From Pyrenophora tritici-repentis (lineage: Eukaryota; Ascomycota; Dothideomycetes; Pleosporales; Pleosporaceae), in NCBI RefSeq assembly GCF_003171515.1, contig NC_089398.1:1488001-1552000 (forward strand): a stretch of DNA of 64,000 bases, written 5' to 3'. The position numbers and the translations under genes were made by a program. Shown here piece after piece: positions 47,201 to 58,408 of the stretch. Each line of letters begins with the position of its first letter. Positions within the stretch are counted from its first letter, which is position 1. Under the pieces are notes generated by a model. That model was given only the letters and a program-made list of their open reading frames with translations, had not been told where the DNA came from and made no database searches.

Positions 47201-48477
47201 TTCGATACAGCCGACCATAATACAGATGGTCGACGAAAGATGCACTCGTGAGGTCAGGCCGATTGAGATATTCTTCAGCAACCTGAGGGCCACCAATAGC
47301 AAGCTCTCCAATTTGTCCGACTGGTAATATCTCGATACAAGTTGGATCCTGAAGTTCTGCTGCAGGTGCAATTACAAATGCCGAGACTGTTTCTAGCGGA
47401 AATCCTATTGTGGCGGTAGAAGAGGTTGCTGGGAAGTTTGGCTGTAGCGTACAGTGAATTGAGGCTTCAGTTGGTCCATACATGGCCCACAATATACTGT
47501 CAAGGGTTCCGGTACCACCGTATTCATCAACAACATGTTGCGTAAGCATTTCACCAATAGTGAGCAATAACTTCAAGCCTGGCACGCTTGCTCTGCCATG
47601 AAGGAGGTTGCTCGCCACTGTTGGTGTGAGTTCAGCAGCATCTACCTCAAGACTGTTGATCGTCTTGGGAAGATCATCAAGCATCTGCTCGCGTGTGCAG
47701 CCAACCAACGTCCGTCCTCGAAGCCAAGGGAAGAATATCTCGAAAATAGAAACGTCGAAGGTCTTTTTTCTTAGGTAAGTATATGTCAAGAAGAAGCGGT
47801 GGAAGTATACTTACAGGAGCTGCAAACTGCAGAAAGCGGTGGAAGTCAGGGATGTGAGAATCGTGCGCTAAGAGGCTCTGAGTGACCGCGCGATGAGATA
47901 CACTCACTGCCTTGGGCATTCCAGTGGACCCAGAAGTATACAATACGTATGCGAGGTCATTGGTGTTCGGCTGCGGCAGATTAACTGTAAGACGATGGCC
48001 GCGATCAGAGAGCTCGCCATCGACACAAACGACTTGAATACTGGTGGCTGTTTTTAGTTGCTCGTAGTAGGATGATGAGGTGACAATTAAGTCGGCCGAT
48101 ATGTCGTCAAGGATGAATTCCAGTCGTTTTGATGGTGTATCGAGATTGAGGGGGCAAAAGGCTTTCCCTGCTTTCAAGATAGCCAGAATAACCACGTAAA
48201 GCTCGGGTGATTGTGGTAGAAACACTGGAATGATTGGTGATACACTTTCGAGCTTCGCTAGTATTTCCGTGATCCTTCCAGCCAGAACATCGCTCAAGAG
48301 ATGCAGGGTCTTGTATGAGAACTTCCGTCTTTTCGATCCATGTTCCAGGAAATCGATAGCGGTCGCGTCATGATCCAAGGGCCGCACTAGCTCATGAAGA
48401 AGCTGTGGTCCTTCCAGCATCGAGGGATGTCCATTGAGAATCGACAAGCGCTGGCTGGCGCCATTCTCTCGTACCAT
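32222..48477 (-). CDS. sidC: SidC/NPS2-type nonribosomal peptide synthetase for an intracellular hydroxamate siderophore (ferricrocin class)
   Basis: Three exons, 48477-47815, 47762-32409 and 32359-32222; both introns (52 and 49 bp) keep frame, giving 5,384 residues. Order: A1-T-C-A2-T-C-A3-T-C-A4-T-C-T-C-T-C. The A3-core SGSTGxPK lies near 47925, 44735, 41540 and (SGTTGTPKG) 38350. Carrier-domain serines (GLDS or GMDS) lie near 46715, 43530, 40370, 37140, 35470 and 33805. The condensation His motif lies near 46140, 42910, 39730, 36490, 34840 and 33185. It ends in a C domain without a thioesterase, as expected for SidC-lineage enzymes that cyclise hexapeptides. Four A domains plus two trailing T-C units fit the NPS2 form known from Pleosporales; Aspergillus SidC has three. 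The third C domain reads FHAIFDA, losing the first His and the Gly of HHxxxDG. Substrates of each A domain were not decoded. Confidence 0.93.
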
Positions 48478-49966
48478 TTTTTGCGAGGTAGTGTCGCTAA
48501 CAGATATGAATGGCTTCAGGAATTTTGGTTATGTGCCGCCTCCAGCAACAGCTCAGAAAATTAGAAGAACAAATGATAGTATTAAACAGATAATAGTAGG
48601 TGCTGCATGAAAGCCCGTAGGATGGGATGCCCGGGTTGTCTCAGTGATGAGAAACCGCAGCACGGTGATTGGTGGAAAGGCTCGAGGTACCTTCGAACAG
48701 ACGCAAGGCTCGTGCACGTGATAATAGGCTATAGGGCCTTTACTATGTAGCTCGTCGAAGCTTGATTAGAGAGCGCGCAGTCTTGGAAAAGAGTAGGCAG
48801 CAAGTGAGCGCGAAACGAAGCCCGGCTGTCGAAGCCCCTAAATGAGTCGGAAGGGCTTGGAAAACAAAAGGTCTCAAGGTAAGGTAAAAGGTATTTCGAT
48901 AATATCTTGGGTCGCAACCTGCACCGTGATGCTGAGCACGTTGTTGTTGACAGAAGCAGCGTCATACATGCTGGTCGGCTGGTGAGCGGACGTGTCATTC
49001 GACAAGCGGCGGGTAACGATGTGCTAAACGCGGCGGGCGCTCAGCAAGCAGACGGAGAAACAAGGGCGAAAATAGTTTTGCGACAAGACTGCATCGAGAC
49101 TGTGAACCGAAGCTCCACCGGAATTATGCTAGCCCAGAGTCGTAGCGCGACATGGTGGGTAAGAGGACGTGGGCGGGTGCGGGCACGCCTCCGATGACGA
49201 CAACATTGCCTGCGCGGGTGGCAGTGTCTCTGATGCTAGTCATAGTTATGTACTTGATCCCCCACGCGGTCCATGGAAGCCTAACTGTCAGCGGCAAACG
49301 CATCGGTAAGAGTGTCCGGTGTAGTGTGTTGTTGAAAGTGTTTCCTGGCTCGTGTTGCTGTTGAGTGGGGCCATGTCGAGTCGGGTCTAAGGCCGTCCCG
49401 TGCATGATCATTACATGATCTGCTATGCAAGCCAGGCCATGCCGCTATGTCCTAGAACAAAATTATCAGATCGAGCCTTCTCCTGCAGTCGGTCGCGGGC
49501 TAGTGAGCCGCACAATAGCCCTATCGGTGCACCTGGGCAGGTACACACGCATGCTGCATGCGTTGCTTCACCTATCCCAAGCATAGCTTCAATCGTGACC
49601 TGTTCGAAGCGTGCGCGATACCATTCCCGACTTGCTATGTGTTTCTTGCGACTTGTCTGGATATTGTGGCCCGGAATCGTCCAACGCGGCCTCATAAATC
49701 GACAGGACAAGACAGGGGTTGCAACCTTGGAATTTTCAATGACTACGCCAAGATCCCAAGTTAGCTAGCGTGTTCCTACGATGCTGTCCATCGAACCGCA
49801 CCCAAACACGACGCGCCATCAACATCACTTCCATGGCATCTTCGGTCCTTACAGTCAGCAGTCGCACCATCACCACGGTACCCTAATCTTTGCCACCTTG
49901 CAGATAATCCATTACCAACCACTTCGATTCTGAAATTACTTTACATCGCGCCAGGCGCGCGCCACA
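48478..49966. promoter_or_regulatory. Divergent promoter region, NRPS / ABC transporter
   Basis: 1.49 kb with no supported gene. It contains an exact SreA-type GATA site (49463-49471), looser AGATAA or GATAAT matches near 48588, 48720, 48899 and 49902, and a CCAAT box (minus strand) near 48669. CCAAT plus GATA is the arrangement used by iron regulators HapX and SreA in ascomycetes. Confidence 0.6.
49463..49471 (-). promoter_or_regulatory. SreA/SRE-type iron-repressor site ATCTGATAA
   Basis: An exact match on the minus strand to ATCWGATAA, the extended GATA motif reported for fungal SreA/SRE siderophore repressors. It lies 496 bp upstream of the transporter ATG and 986 bp upstream of the NRPS ATG. 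Confidence 0.6.
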
Positions 49967-52900
49967 ATGCCCGACTACTCTGACGACGGAAGCTCTGAGA
50001 GCCAACCTCTTCTCGAATCTGAAGATAGCGAGATCGGGGATGGGCGCTCATTGCTTCATAGTACGCAATGGGAGAGACATGCGGAGCCTTCTCTAGCGAC
50101 TGTTCAACCCCAGGCTTTTGAGACTGCCGTTGTTTTTCGCCAACGCTTCATCCGCCAGATCCTGGGATTGAATCCCTTCAAAACTAGTTATTTCACGCTG
50201 TACAGGCAGTTGGACGATCCTAGTTCGAAGTTTATCCTTGTACTCGGTGTCATCCTTGCTGTTCTGGCAGGGCTTCCACTTCCAATTATAGGTGTGATTC
50301 TTGGCCGGATCATCAATAATTTCCCCCCAGATGCAGACGAGCTCAAGAGCCTCTTGTATCGTCTGATGACGGTCGCGGTTGGCTACTTCGCCGTCACTTG
50401 GGGCTGGGCCGTGTGCTGGGCAGTCATAGGTGAAAGAGTCAGTAGAAAAACAAGAGAAAGGCTGCTTTATCGCGCTCTCGGCATGGATATGGCCTACTAC
50501 GGTGCGTCAATGCCCGAATATTGTCCTAAATAGAATACATGTTGACATCAAATGCCAATATAGACACTGTTGCCCCTGACCTCTCTAGTATTCTTACAGA
50601 AAAGACACAGACTATCCAGCTCGGAACATCGGAAAAAGTTGGCCTATTCCTCGCGTCTATAAGCTATTTCATCTCTGCATTTACTGTAGGCTTCATGCTC
50701 AACGCAAGACTGACTGGGATAATGTAAATGTCATGGTTGTCAAATCAAGGATCTATGGCTAATGACTGCAGGTTTGTCACTGTGATTCCTTCCATGGGTT
50801 TAGTCGTTATATACGGCACCAGGACCGTGTCCCAGCTATCAAAACAGGCCTCAATCTACACCGAAAAAGCTGCTTCGGTCGCCGAGAGCGCCATACGGGC
50901 CGTGCAGATTGTGCAAGCCTTTGGCCTATTCGAGCAACTCAGCGAAGAACACATTCACCATCTTCGATCTGCACTGAGGTTCGGAGTAAAGAAGAGTATT
51001 GCAGGCGCGGTCATGCTGGGCTCAATCTATTTCGTAGCATACGCGACAAATGCTCTCGCATTCTGGTACGGTGATCGCTTACGCGACGGCAGCGCTGAAG
51101 CTGGTACCATATACGCTGTTGTATTCCTCATACTAGACGCTTCCTTTGTTATTGGGTCATTTGGGCCTTTCATCCAAACATTCGCCATGGCTGCTGCTGC
51201 CGGAGCTGCTGTACTGGAAGTCCTGGATCATCCACCATCTGAGATCGATGTGTACACTACCAAAGGGAAGCCAGCCGAAAAAGTGCACTTTGATCGAGAA
51301 TTGATCTTCTCCGCTGTCTCTTTCGTGTATCCCGCTCGGCCAACTCTGAGGATTTTAGACAGTATTGATCTGCGCATACAGCCTGGGCAAGTGACCGGTC
51401 TCGTTGGTCCATCTGGATCGGGAAAGGTAAAACCTGGTTTAGTGAACTACCGTACTGCGCTTACTTTGATCGATAGTCTACGATTGCTTCATTGCTCTTG
51501 AGGCTCTATGATCCAACATATGGCAATATCATGCTTGGAAATGATAACTTGAAGACTTTCAACGTCCACAGCCTCCGGTCCTATATTGCACTAGTCAACC
51601 AAAACCCCGTTCTTTTTACGGGGACCATACTGGACAATATCAAGCATGGAATACCGCAGAGAGAACTGGAAAAGCTCTCCGAGGATGAGATTCTGGATCG
51701 ATGCAAGTTTGCGGCGACCGAGGCATACTGCGACTTCCTAGACCGCCTCCCAGATGGTATTCATACGAAAATAGGCTCTGGCCCTCAATCTCAGCTGTCC
51801 GGCGGTCAGAAACAGCGCGTTACCCTAGCTCGTGCTCTGGTCGGCAATCCATCACTGCTCCTCTTAGATGAATTTACGAGCGCGATGGATGGAACGAGTG
51901 AAGCAATTGTACTGGAAAACCTCCGTCGTTCATCAGCAGCAAACACCCGGACTACCATCATAATTGCTCACCGCCTCGCTACTGTAAGAGATGCGGATCG
52001 CATCATCGTCATGAAGGATGGCAGTGTAGCAGAGGACGGGCGCCACGAGGAGCTCCTCAGGAAGAATGGCACCTATACAGAGCTAATCAAGGCTCAGCAG
52101 TTTGAGAAAGGGCAGCCATCAGCCGCATCCTCCATTCGATCTACGGCTCGCTCATTGCACAAGGAGAACGGGAAGGTCTCTATTGATTCAAGAGAGGCCA
52201 GCGTGACGGCCGTACCATCAGCTGTCCAAAGCCGTAAGACGAGCGCTTTCGAGCTAATCAAGAGGTCACTGTTATTGAGCCGCAATGAAGCACCGGCTAT
52301 ATTCATTGGTCTACTATCATCTATATTCAGTGGTGGAGTCATCATTGGAGAAGCCCTCATCTTCGGAAACTTGGTCGAACTCCTGAACGATACTACTGGG
52401 TCTGATGACCTCACGAGCAGGATATCTTTCTACTGCTTGCTGTTCCTTGTCCTTGCACTCATCGCTTTAGCTTCTCATTCGTTTGGCAAGACTGCCTTTG
52501 GTATCGTTTCAGAGAATCTTACCCTGCGGGTCAGAGACTTGTCCTTTCGAACCATCCTACAGCAGGACATTGCTTGGTTCTCAAAGCCTGGCCATTCACA
52601 TCATGCACTCATGTCTCGCTTGAACTCTGATAGCGGAAGTATCAGCGGTCTTTCTGGAGTCATACTGGGTACGATCTTCTCGATTGCGACATCAGTCCTG
52701 GGTGGGATCATCCTAGCACACATTGTAGCCTGGAAAATTGCTATAGTGCTACTTGGTGCGGTTCCAATAATGTTGGGAGCGGGCTTCCTGCGCCTGCGAA
52801 TCTTGCATATAGCCGAGACGCATCATCAAACAGCATATAACGATGCTGCGGCCTTGGCATCTGAAGCGACATCATCAATGCAGATCGTCGCAGTCTTTGG

Positions 52901-54215
52901 GCTAGAATCTCACTTTCTCGAGGCTTACCGGGAAGCAATCCGGAAACCGTACGAAAAGCACCTGAGGTTCAGCGTATTTGGCAATATCTTGCTCGCGTTC
53001 TCGCTTTCTGTCACTTACTTTGTCTACTCATTTGCATACTGGTGGTACGTCCTTGTCTTTCCTACTGTCACCCAATCTCCAACTTCTGCGTTCAATCCTG
53101 AAAGTGGAGAAGACATATTCACCCATAAACTGCAAGACTAACGGATCCCATAGGGGCTCGAAGCAAGTCCGCAATGGCAATTACAGTCAGCGAGAGTTCT
53201 TCATTGTGCTCCCTGCTCTGCTCTTCTCTGCACAGTCTGCGGGACAGCTCTTCAGTTTGGCGCCAGAAGTAGCACGTGCTAAGACAGCTGCACAAAGCGT
53301 CTTCTCTCTACACGACGAAAAGCCGACCATCATGAAGGAATTGCCCTCATCGGGAACTGCTGCTGTTTCCGACGGAGAAGCCCTATTGTCCGGACCGTCA
53401 GCTTCGTATGGAACTTTCGGTGTACGAGGAGAGCTTGAGTTCCGAAATGTCAGCCTCCATTATGCAAGTCGACCGAATGTGCTTGCATTGAATGACGTAT
53501 CATTTCAAGTCCGACAGGGTGAGAATGTGGCGTTTGTAGGCCGCTCAGGTAAGACGAGTCAGAGACTAGCAAGACGTTTACTAAACTGTCTGCAGGTGCT
53601 GGAAAGTCAAGTACAATTCATCTGATCGAGAGGTTTTTCGATCCAACCTCAGGGCAAGTGTATCTGGATGGTCAAGACATACGACAAGAGCCTGTTCGTG
53701 CCCATCGTGCCCGCCTAGCACTCGTCGAGCAAGAGCCAGACCTTTTCCCTGGTTCAGTCAAGTTCAACATCGGACTCGGCCGTCGACCAGGCACCACCGT
53801 CAGTGACGAAGAGATAGAGCGTGTTGCGAAAGAGTGTGAGCTTCACGACTTTATCATGAGTCTTCCCGAAGGCTATAGCACCGAGGTTGGCGCACATGGC
53901 TCAAAACTCTCGGGTGGCCAGCGTCAACGGCTAGCCATCGCTAGAGCCCTTATACGCGACCCGGAGATTCTCCTCCTTGACGAGGCGACATCTCAACTGG
54001 ACGCAACTACCGAAAGAGAGATCCGGAGAGCGATTGCTGCTGCTTCCAAAGGGCGGACTACGATTATGATTGCTCATAGATTGGCAAGCGTGCAACATGC
54101 GGACCGAATTTTCGTCTTCGATACTGGAAAGATTGTGGAGCAAGGGAGGCACGATGACCTTGTAGCCATGGGAGGTATATACGCTGCTATGGTGGCTACC
54201 CAGGAGCTTGACTGA
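49967..54215 (+). CDS. Full-size ABC-B (MDR/Pgp-type) transporter of the siderophore cluster
   Basis: Six exons: 49967-50501, 50564-50723, 50772-51426, 51477-53044, 53154-53548 and 53596-54215. The introns of 47-109 bp all keep frame, giving 1,310 residues. Layout TMD1-NBD1-TMD2-NBD2. NBD1: Walker A GPSGSGK-ST split by an intron at about 450, signature LSGGQKQR, Walker B LLLLDEFTSAMD. NBD2: GRSGAGKSS (also split by an intron), LSGGQRQR, ILLLDEATSQLD. Both sites look catalytically complete. This is the MDR exporter class that includes siderophore-linked transporters such as Aspergillus SitT. Its divergent position next to the NRPS suggests it moves the siderophore, a precursor or a breakdown product across the plasma or an internal membrane; direction and substrate are inferred. 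The first intron could alternatively end at 50533, adding ten residues in frame. Confidence 0.92.
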
Positions 54216-54749
54216 GCATCATCTCTCACACAAGGCAGCTTGGATCAATGTGTCCATCTTCGTGCTCGCTGGTCATGCCTTCAACACATGAGGATGTTCT
54301 GCATCCATGTACTTTAGTTTCCATTTTGCATCTAGCTTGTAGGCGTTTTCTCTTGCATACAGATGGAGTAATGAGCCAAAGATGCTATGTATATGCTTGT
54401 ACGCCTAAAAGTGCCTAAGAACAGTAATAAGATGCTCAATTTGCAATGCATGGCTACCTGCCAATTTTCATAGCATAAATGTACATGCCGTGTGATTAAT
54501 GTTACCCAGGCTCGCACAACGTCTAGGCAGCGATCTGGAGCACGGAGCGCGTCATCGACTCTCCGATGGTCGATAATGATAAGGCGCTTTCTAAGGGACA
54601 GGCGACCTGTTGCAGCATGCTAACCAGCCTCGGCCATAAGGCCGAAGTAGGTGGTGCCCAGGTGTTGGGCAGCGCGTGACCAAGGACCGAGGCCGCTCCG
54701 AACTCGCAAGGAAAAACTCTTCATCTAATCAGATGGATTGATCATTTCC

Positions 54750-54758
54750 ATCTGATAA
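54750..54758 (+). promoter_or_regulatory. SreA/SRE-type iron-repressor site ATCTGATAA
   Basis: Exact ATCWGATAA match, 888 bp upstream of the sidA ATG. It lies within a longer CCATCTGATAAT context that recurs inverted at the next site. Confidence 0.65.
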
Positions 54759-54935
54759 TCTCTGCTCTGCCAAGCGAGGCTTTTATCCACCACCCCACGT
54801 CTTTGGGTGCATTTGATCCAGCTGCGGTGCAGCTTGCAGGCAAGCGCAGCGGGGCGCAATAGAAAATTTTGCCTGCGTCATGCGCGCCGCGACTCTTGTT
54901 GCGAGCCGTCGTTTGGAGGCCTCTGGTCCGGCATC

Positions 54936-54944
54936 TTATCAGAT
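54936..54944 (-). promoter_or_regulatory. SreA/SRE-type iron-repressor site ATCTGATAA, inverted
   Basis: Exact match on the minus strand (CCATCTGATAAG), about 180 bp from the first site and 694 bp upstream of the sidA ATG. The shared CC flank extends the match to 11 bases. Confidence 0.65.
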
Positions 54945-55637
54945 GGAGCTTCCGAGGATCAGTTGCATGGGCTGTCACTGCTATTACACGGTTAGCGAAC
55001 CACAGGTGGTGTCACCTTGTGCTAAAGGGCTGTACGAGTCTACTGTACACTAACTATTACGAAGATACATCGGACCACTCTCTGGTGGGAGGGTAGCTGC
55101 GGCCTTCGATCGACATGGATAGACTCTACGCAAGGACGGATCTCGAGCGCGGCTTTAGTTCTAGGTACAGCAGGCACATCCGCCGTGTACTTTTCCCATA
55201 TACCTGGAGACGGCAGCTGTTTTGATTAAATCGATCACCAGGACGTTTTCCGTGCTTGTTGGAACGCTAAACAGCTTCTAAATGTGAGTTTTTGCCCTAA
55301 AATCTGATTATCTGATTATCTGTCTTGGTTTTCGCGTCAAGTGTAGACGTCATTGCTCGTACCATGCATTCAGCTGACGGTGTGCTTTGCGCCAGCTTCA
55401 CGATTTTGTTCTTTCGGTTTGGTTGTCTCGTAAGCAAGTTGTAAACATTTACGGCGTGGTGACAAGTCAACGTACGTATTTTTCCATCTACTTTGGTGAT
55501 CCGGCAAATGCGATGCATAGTTTCGACGAGAATCTGATATACTTGATTGGAAGAGGGGATCTGATACACAAAAACATGACTGACGCCTCCAGTGGGTACA
55601 TTTCGTTGAAACATAACTACCCCTCTATCCCGCAAAC

Positions 55638-57351
55638 ATGAGCCCTCACGCCGAAATGTCGTCTACTTCGTCAGATGGCCCCGTCCCAGCTGTACAGCGA
55701 GCGTTCAATGGCTTCCTCTCCCATAATCTTGAGGAGAGCCACTTCCCTGCCTTCGAGAACCGGTCGCACCTCCGATATACTCCAGAAGATGAGTTGCATG
55801 ATCTGATATGCGTTGGGTTTGGCCCTGCATCACTGGCCATCGGTGTGGCTCTGCACGATGCTTTGGACGGAACCGACCCCTCGCTGGCCGATGTGCCAGG
55901 TCTGCAAAGCCGGATGCCGAAAGTTGCGTTTCTCGAGAAGCAATCTCAGTTTGCGTGGCATGCGGGTATGCTCCTACCTGGCGCAAAGATGCAAATCACC
56001 TTTATGAAAGACATGGCAACCATGAGGAACCCGCGGAGCGAGTTCACTTTCATCAACTACCTGCACCAGAAAGATCGGCTAGCTGAATTTGCCAACCTGG
56101 GCACCTTCTTGCCCGCACGTGTGGAGTACGAGGACTACATGAGATGGTGCGCAAGCTGGTTTGAAGAGGTGGTGGCATACAGCCAGGAGGTCATTCAAGT
56201 CATGCCAGAGAAGTCTGCAAATGGCGAAATCACCACCTTTTCCGTCATCTCACGCAATACTTTAACCGGTCGCACCGAGACGAGAAGAACAAAACATGTG
56301 GTCATTGCGGCCGGTGGAAGACCAAACATTCCAGCGCCGTTTCCGACAAACCACCCCAAGGTCGTCCACTCGTCCAAGTTCTCATATATCTCGAAGCAGC
56401 TCTTGAAGGACCATGATGCGCCATACAGTGTGGCAGTCGTTGGCAACGGCCAGAGCGCAGCTGAAATCTTCGACTTCCTACACTCCAACTATCCCAACGC
56501 GCGGACGCGGCTGCTGATCAAGGGAGGAGCCCTGCGCCCTAGTGACGACTCGCCTTTGTGAGTACCCAGCACTGAGTATACAGACTTGTTACTGACTTCA
56601 GCCAGTGTCAATGAGATCTTCAACCCCTCGCGGACTGACTGCACGTACGCCCGCGCCCCCAAGCTTCGCGCAGCCACGCTCCTGGAAGACAAGGGCACCA
56701 ACTATGGTGTCGTGCGCCTCGATCTCCTCGAACACATCTACGAGACGTTGTACATGCAGCGGATCCGGTATGGCAACACGCCGGCTGAAGAAGCACACTG
56801 GCCGCACCGCATAATGCCCTACCGCCGTGTCGTCGACGTGTCGGACTCTCCTGTACGTCCTGGTGGCGTCCGCCTACAAGTACACGACTCGAGTCCACTA
56901 TACTTTTCCGAGAAGCCAGGCGCGCAAGAGCAGAAGGAGACACTGGACGTTGATGTCGTGTTCGTAGCAACTGGATACCATCGGGACCTGCACGAGACGC
57001 TGCTCAAGGATGCAAGACACCTCATGCCGGGCGGAGAACTCGAGGGCGCCAAGTGGCAGGTGCAGCGTGATTACAGGATCAACTTTACAGAGAAGAGTGT
57101 GGCGGATAATGCTGGCGTGTGGCTGCAGGGGTGCTGCGAGACTACGCATGGTGTAAGTCTTTTCCACTTGGTTTACATGCGGCGTGCAGATGCTGGAGAT
57201 GTTTCAGGGGCTAACAATGTGTGTGCAGTTGAGCGATACTTTACTTTCGGTGCTCGCGACAAGAGGTGGAGAGATGGTCAGGGGCATCTTCGAGAAGCCG
57301 GCAATGTGGGACAATGGCGACGTGTTGGGCGGGTATCAAGCACGCGAGTAG
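55638..57351 (+). CDS. sidA: L-ornithine N5-monooxygenase (SidA)
   Basis: Flavin-dependent NADPH monooxygenase that makes N5-hydroxy-L-ornithine, the first committed step for hydroxamate siderophores. Exons 55638-56557, 56606-57152 and 57229-57351 give 529 residues. The joins read [16 protein letters not shown] and [14 protein letters not shown], both matching the family. The FAD-binding motif is [11 protein letters not shown] (about 59-69). The [22 protein letters not shown] block is the conserved SidA substrate/flavin region. The NADPH motif is [10 protein letters not shown] (about 267-276) and ATGY is in [10 protein letters not shown]. The protein closes with [15 protein letters not shown]. 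It lies in the same direction as the transporter and downstream of it. The acyltransferase that would acetylate the product is not in this window. Confidence 0.96.
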
Positions 57352-58408
57352 AGTGTACAATAAAATGTGCATATAATGTACACTTTGGGGGGGAATATTT
57401 TGTTGTTTCAGATCTCATCATGTTGACAGGCCAAAACATTCTACGTCTTCTTCGTTACGTCCCTTGACTCGTTCTGTGCGCGCTGAGATGGGCGCCCACA
57501 AGTTTGAGGCAGTTTCTGCCTGTGGTACACGCGGCAAGCATTTGGTACAAAGTGTCTTTGCTAATGGCACGGCTTTCAAGCTGCGACGAAAAGTTTGTTT
57601 TGGGTTGGAGATATGGATAAATGGCATGTGCTCGGATGCGCTGAGTAAGGCAGGTTCTAGGACCACCCCAGGCCAGTAGCACGGAACATTGAAGCCGGAA
57701 GCCCAAACGTGATGCAACTCTGTCGGCTGTGGCTTCGCAGACGAGGTCGAGACGCGCCAGCTCAATGCGCATGGGGGTTTCGCTGTTTCCTCTGCATGTC
57801 ACCATGTTACCATGTCAGCCGTCAACGGGCTGGATACGTAGGAGGCGTCGACGGATGGCCGGGGCCAGCAGTAGATGGCATCAGGCCTGCTCCCGTGTTG
57901 TGGTATCTGGACGGATTCGTCGCTAGCGCATCCCAGGCAAGAGCCCAATTCATGGATGTTGCAATGGCGCCAACCTCAGCGCCAACGCTGACCTCGAAAC
58001 TATCCTTTCTCCTGCCGTGACTGCTGCTCTCTTTTTGCGCTTGTGTTTGCGCACCTCTAGCTTTGCTGCCGCTCGAGCTCAATCTGCGACAACCGCACCG
58101 TCGCCCGTCCACGTCAACACAAACCCCGCAGCGGCCACTTCTACCCAACTTGACTTGCTACGTCGAGTCCCTAACAAGCGCGCCGTTACCTCAGCCTACA
58201 CCTCTCACAGCCTCAGCTGCATGCCCGCGCCCTAGTTTCGCTCGACGTCGCCTGGCACTTCCCCTCCACCCCCCTCTGTCCCCCCCAATAGCGCGCACTT
58301 CGGCATGCACCGCGGGGATTAGATCTGCCGCAGCTGTCACAGCTGGCTTCAAAACAACGGCCCTGGCCTGATCGCTGATATCAAAGACCCACGTACGCCC
58401 TCGTCACC
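57352..58408. other. Intergenic, about 1.06 kb, YAK1 promoter and long leader
   Basis: The last ~400 bp are C-rich with CCCCTCC-type runs, typical of a long fungal 5' UTR. No gene is supported. Confidence 0.4.

Larger units (their letters stand above)
54216..55637. promoter_or_regulatory. sidA promoter region, 1.42 kb
   Basis: It holds two exact SreA-type sites in opposite orientation (54750-54758 and 54936-54944), a double GATAATGATAA near 54567 and a tandem TCTGATTATC array at 55303-55322. No gene is supported. Confidence 0.6.

Noticed and set aside
47677..48477. NRPS N-terminal exon as a separate 266-residue gene
   Set aside because: The A domain is cut in mid-core; a 52 bp intron with GTAAGT joins AAP to TFDVSIFEIFF in frame, so it is the first exon of the synthetase.
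51477..53141. Transporter fragments as several half-size or broken ABC genes
   Set aside because: All breaks coincide with GT..AG introns that keep frame, including two that split the Walker A motifs; a single intact 1,310-residue gene results.
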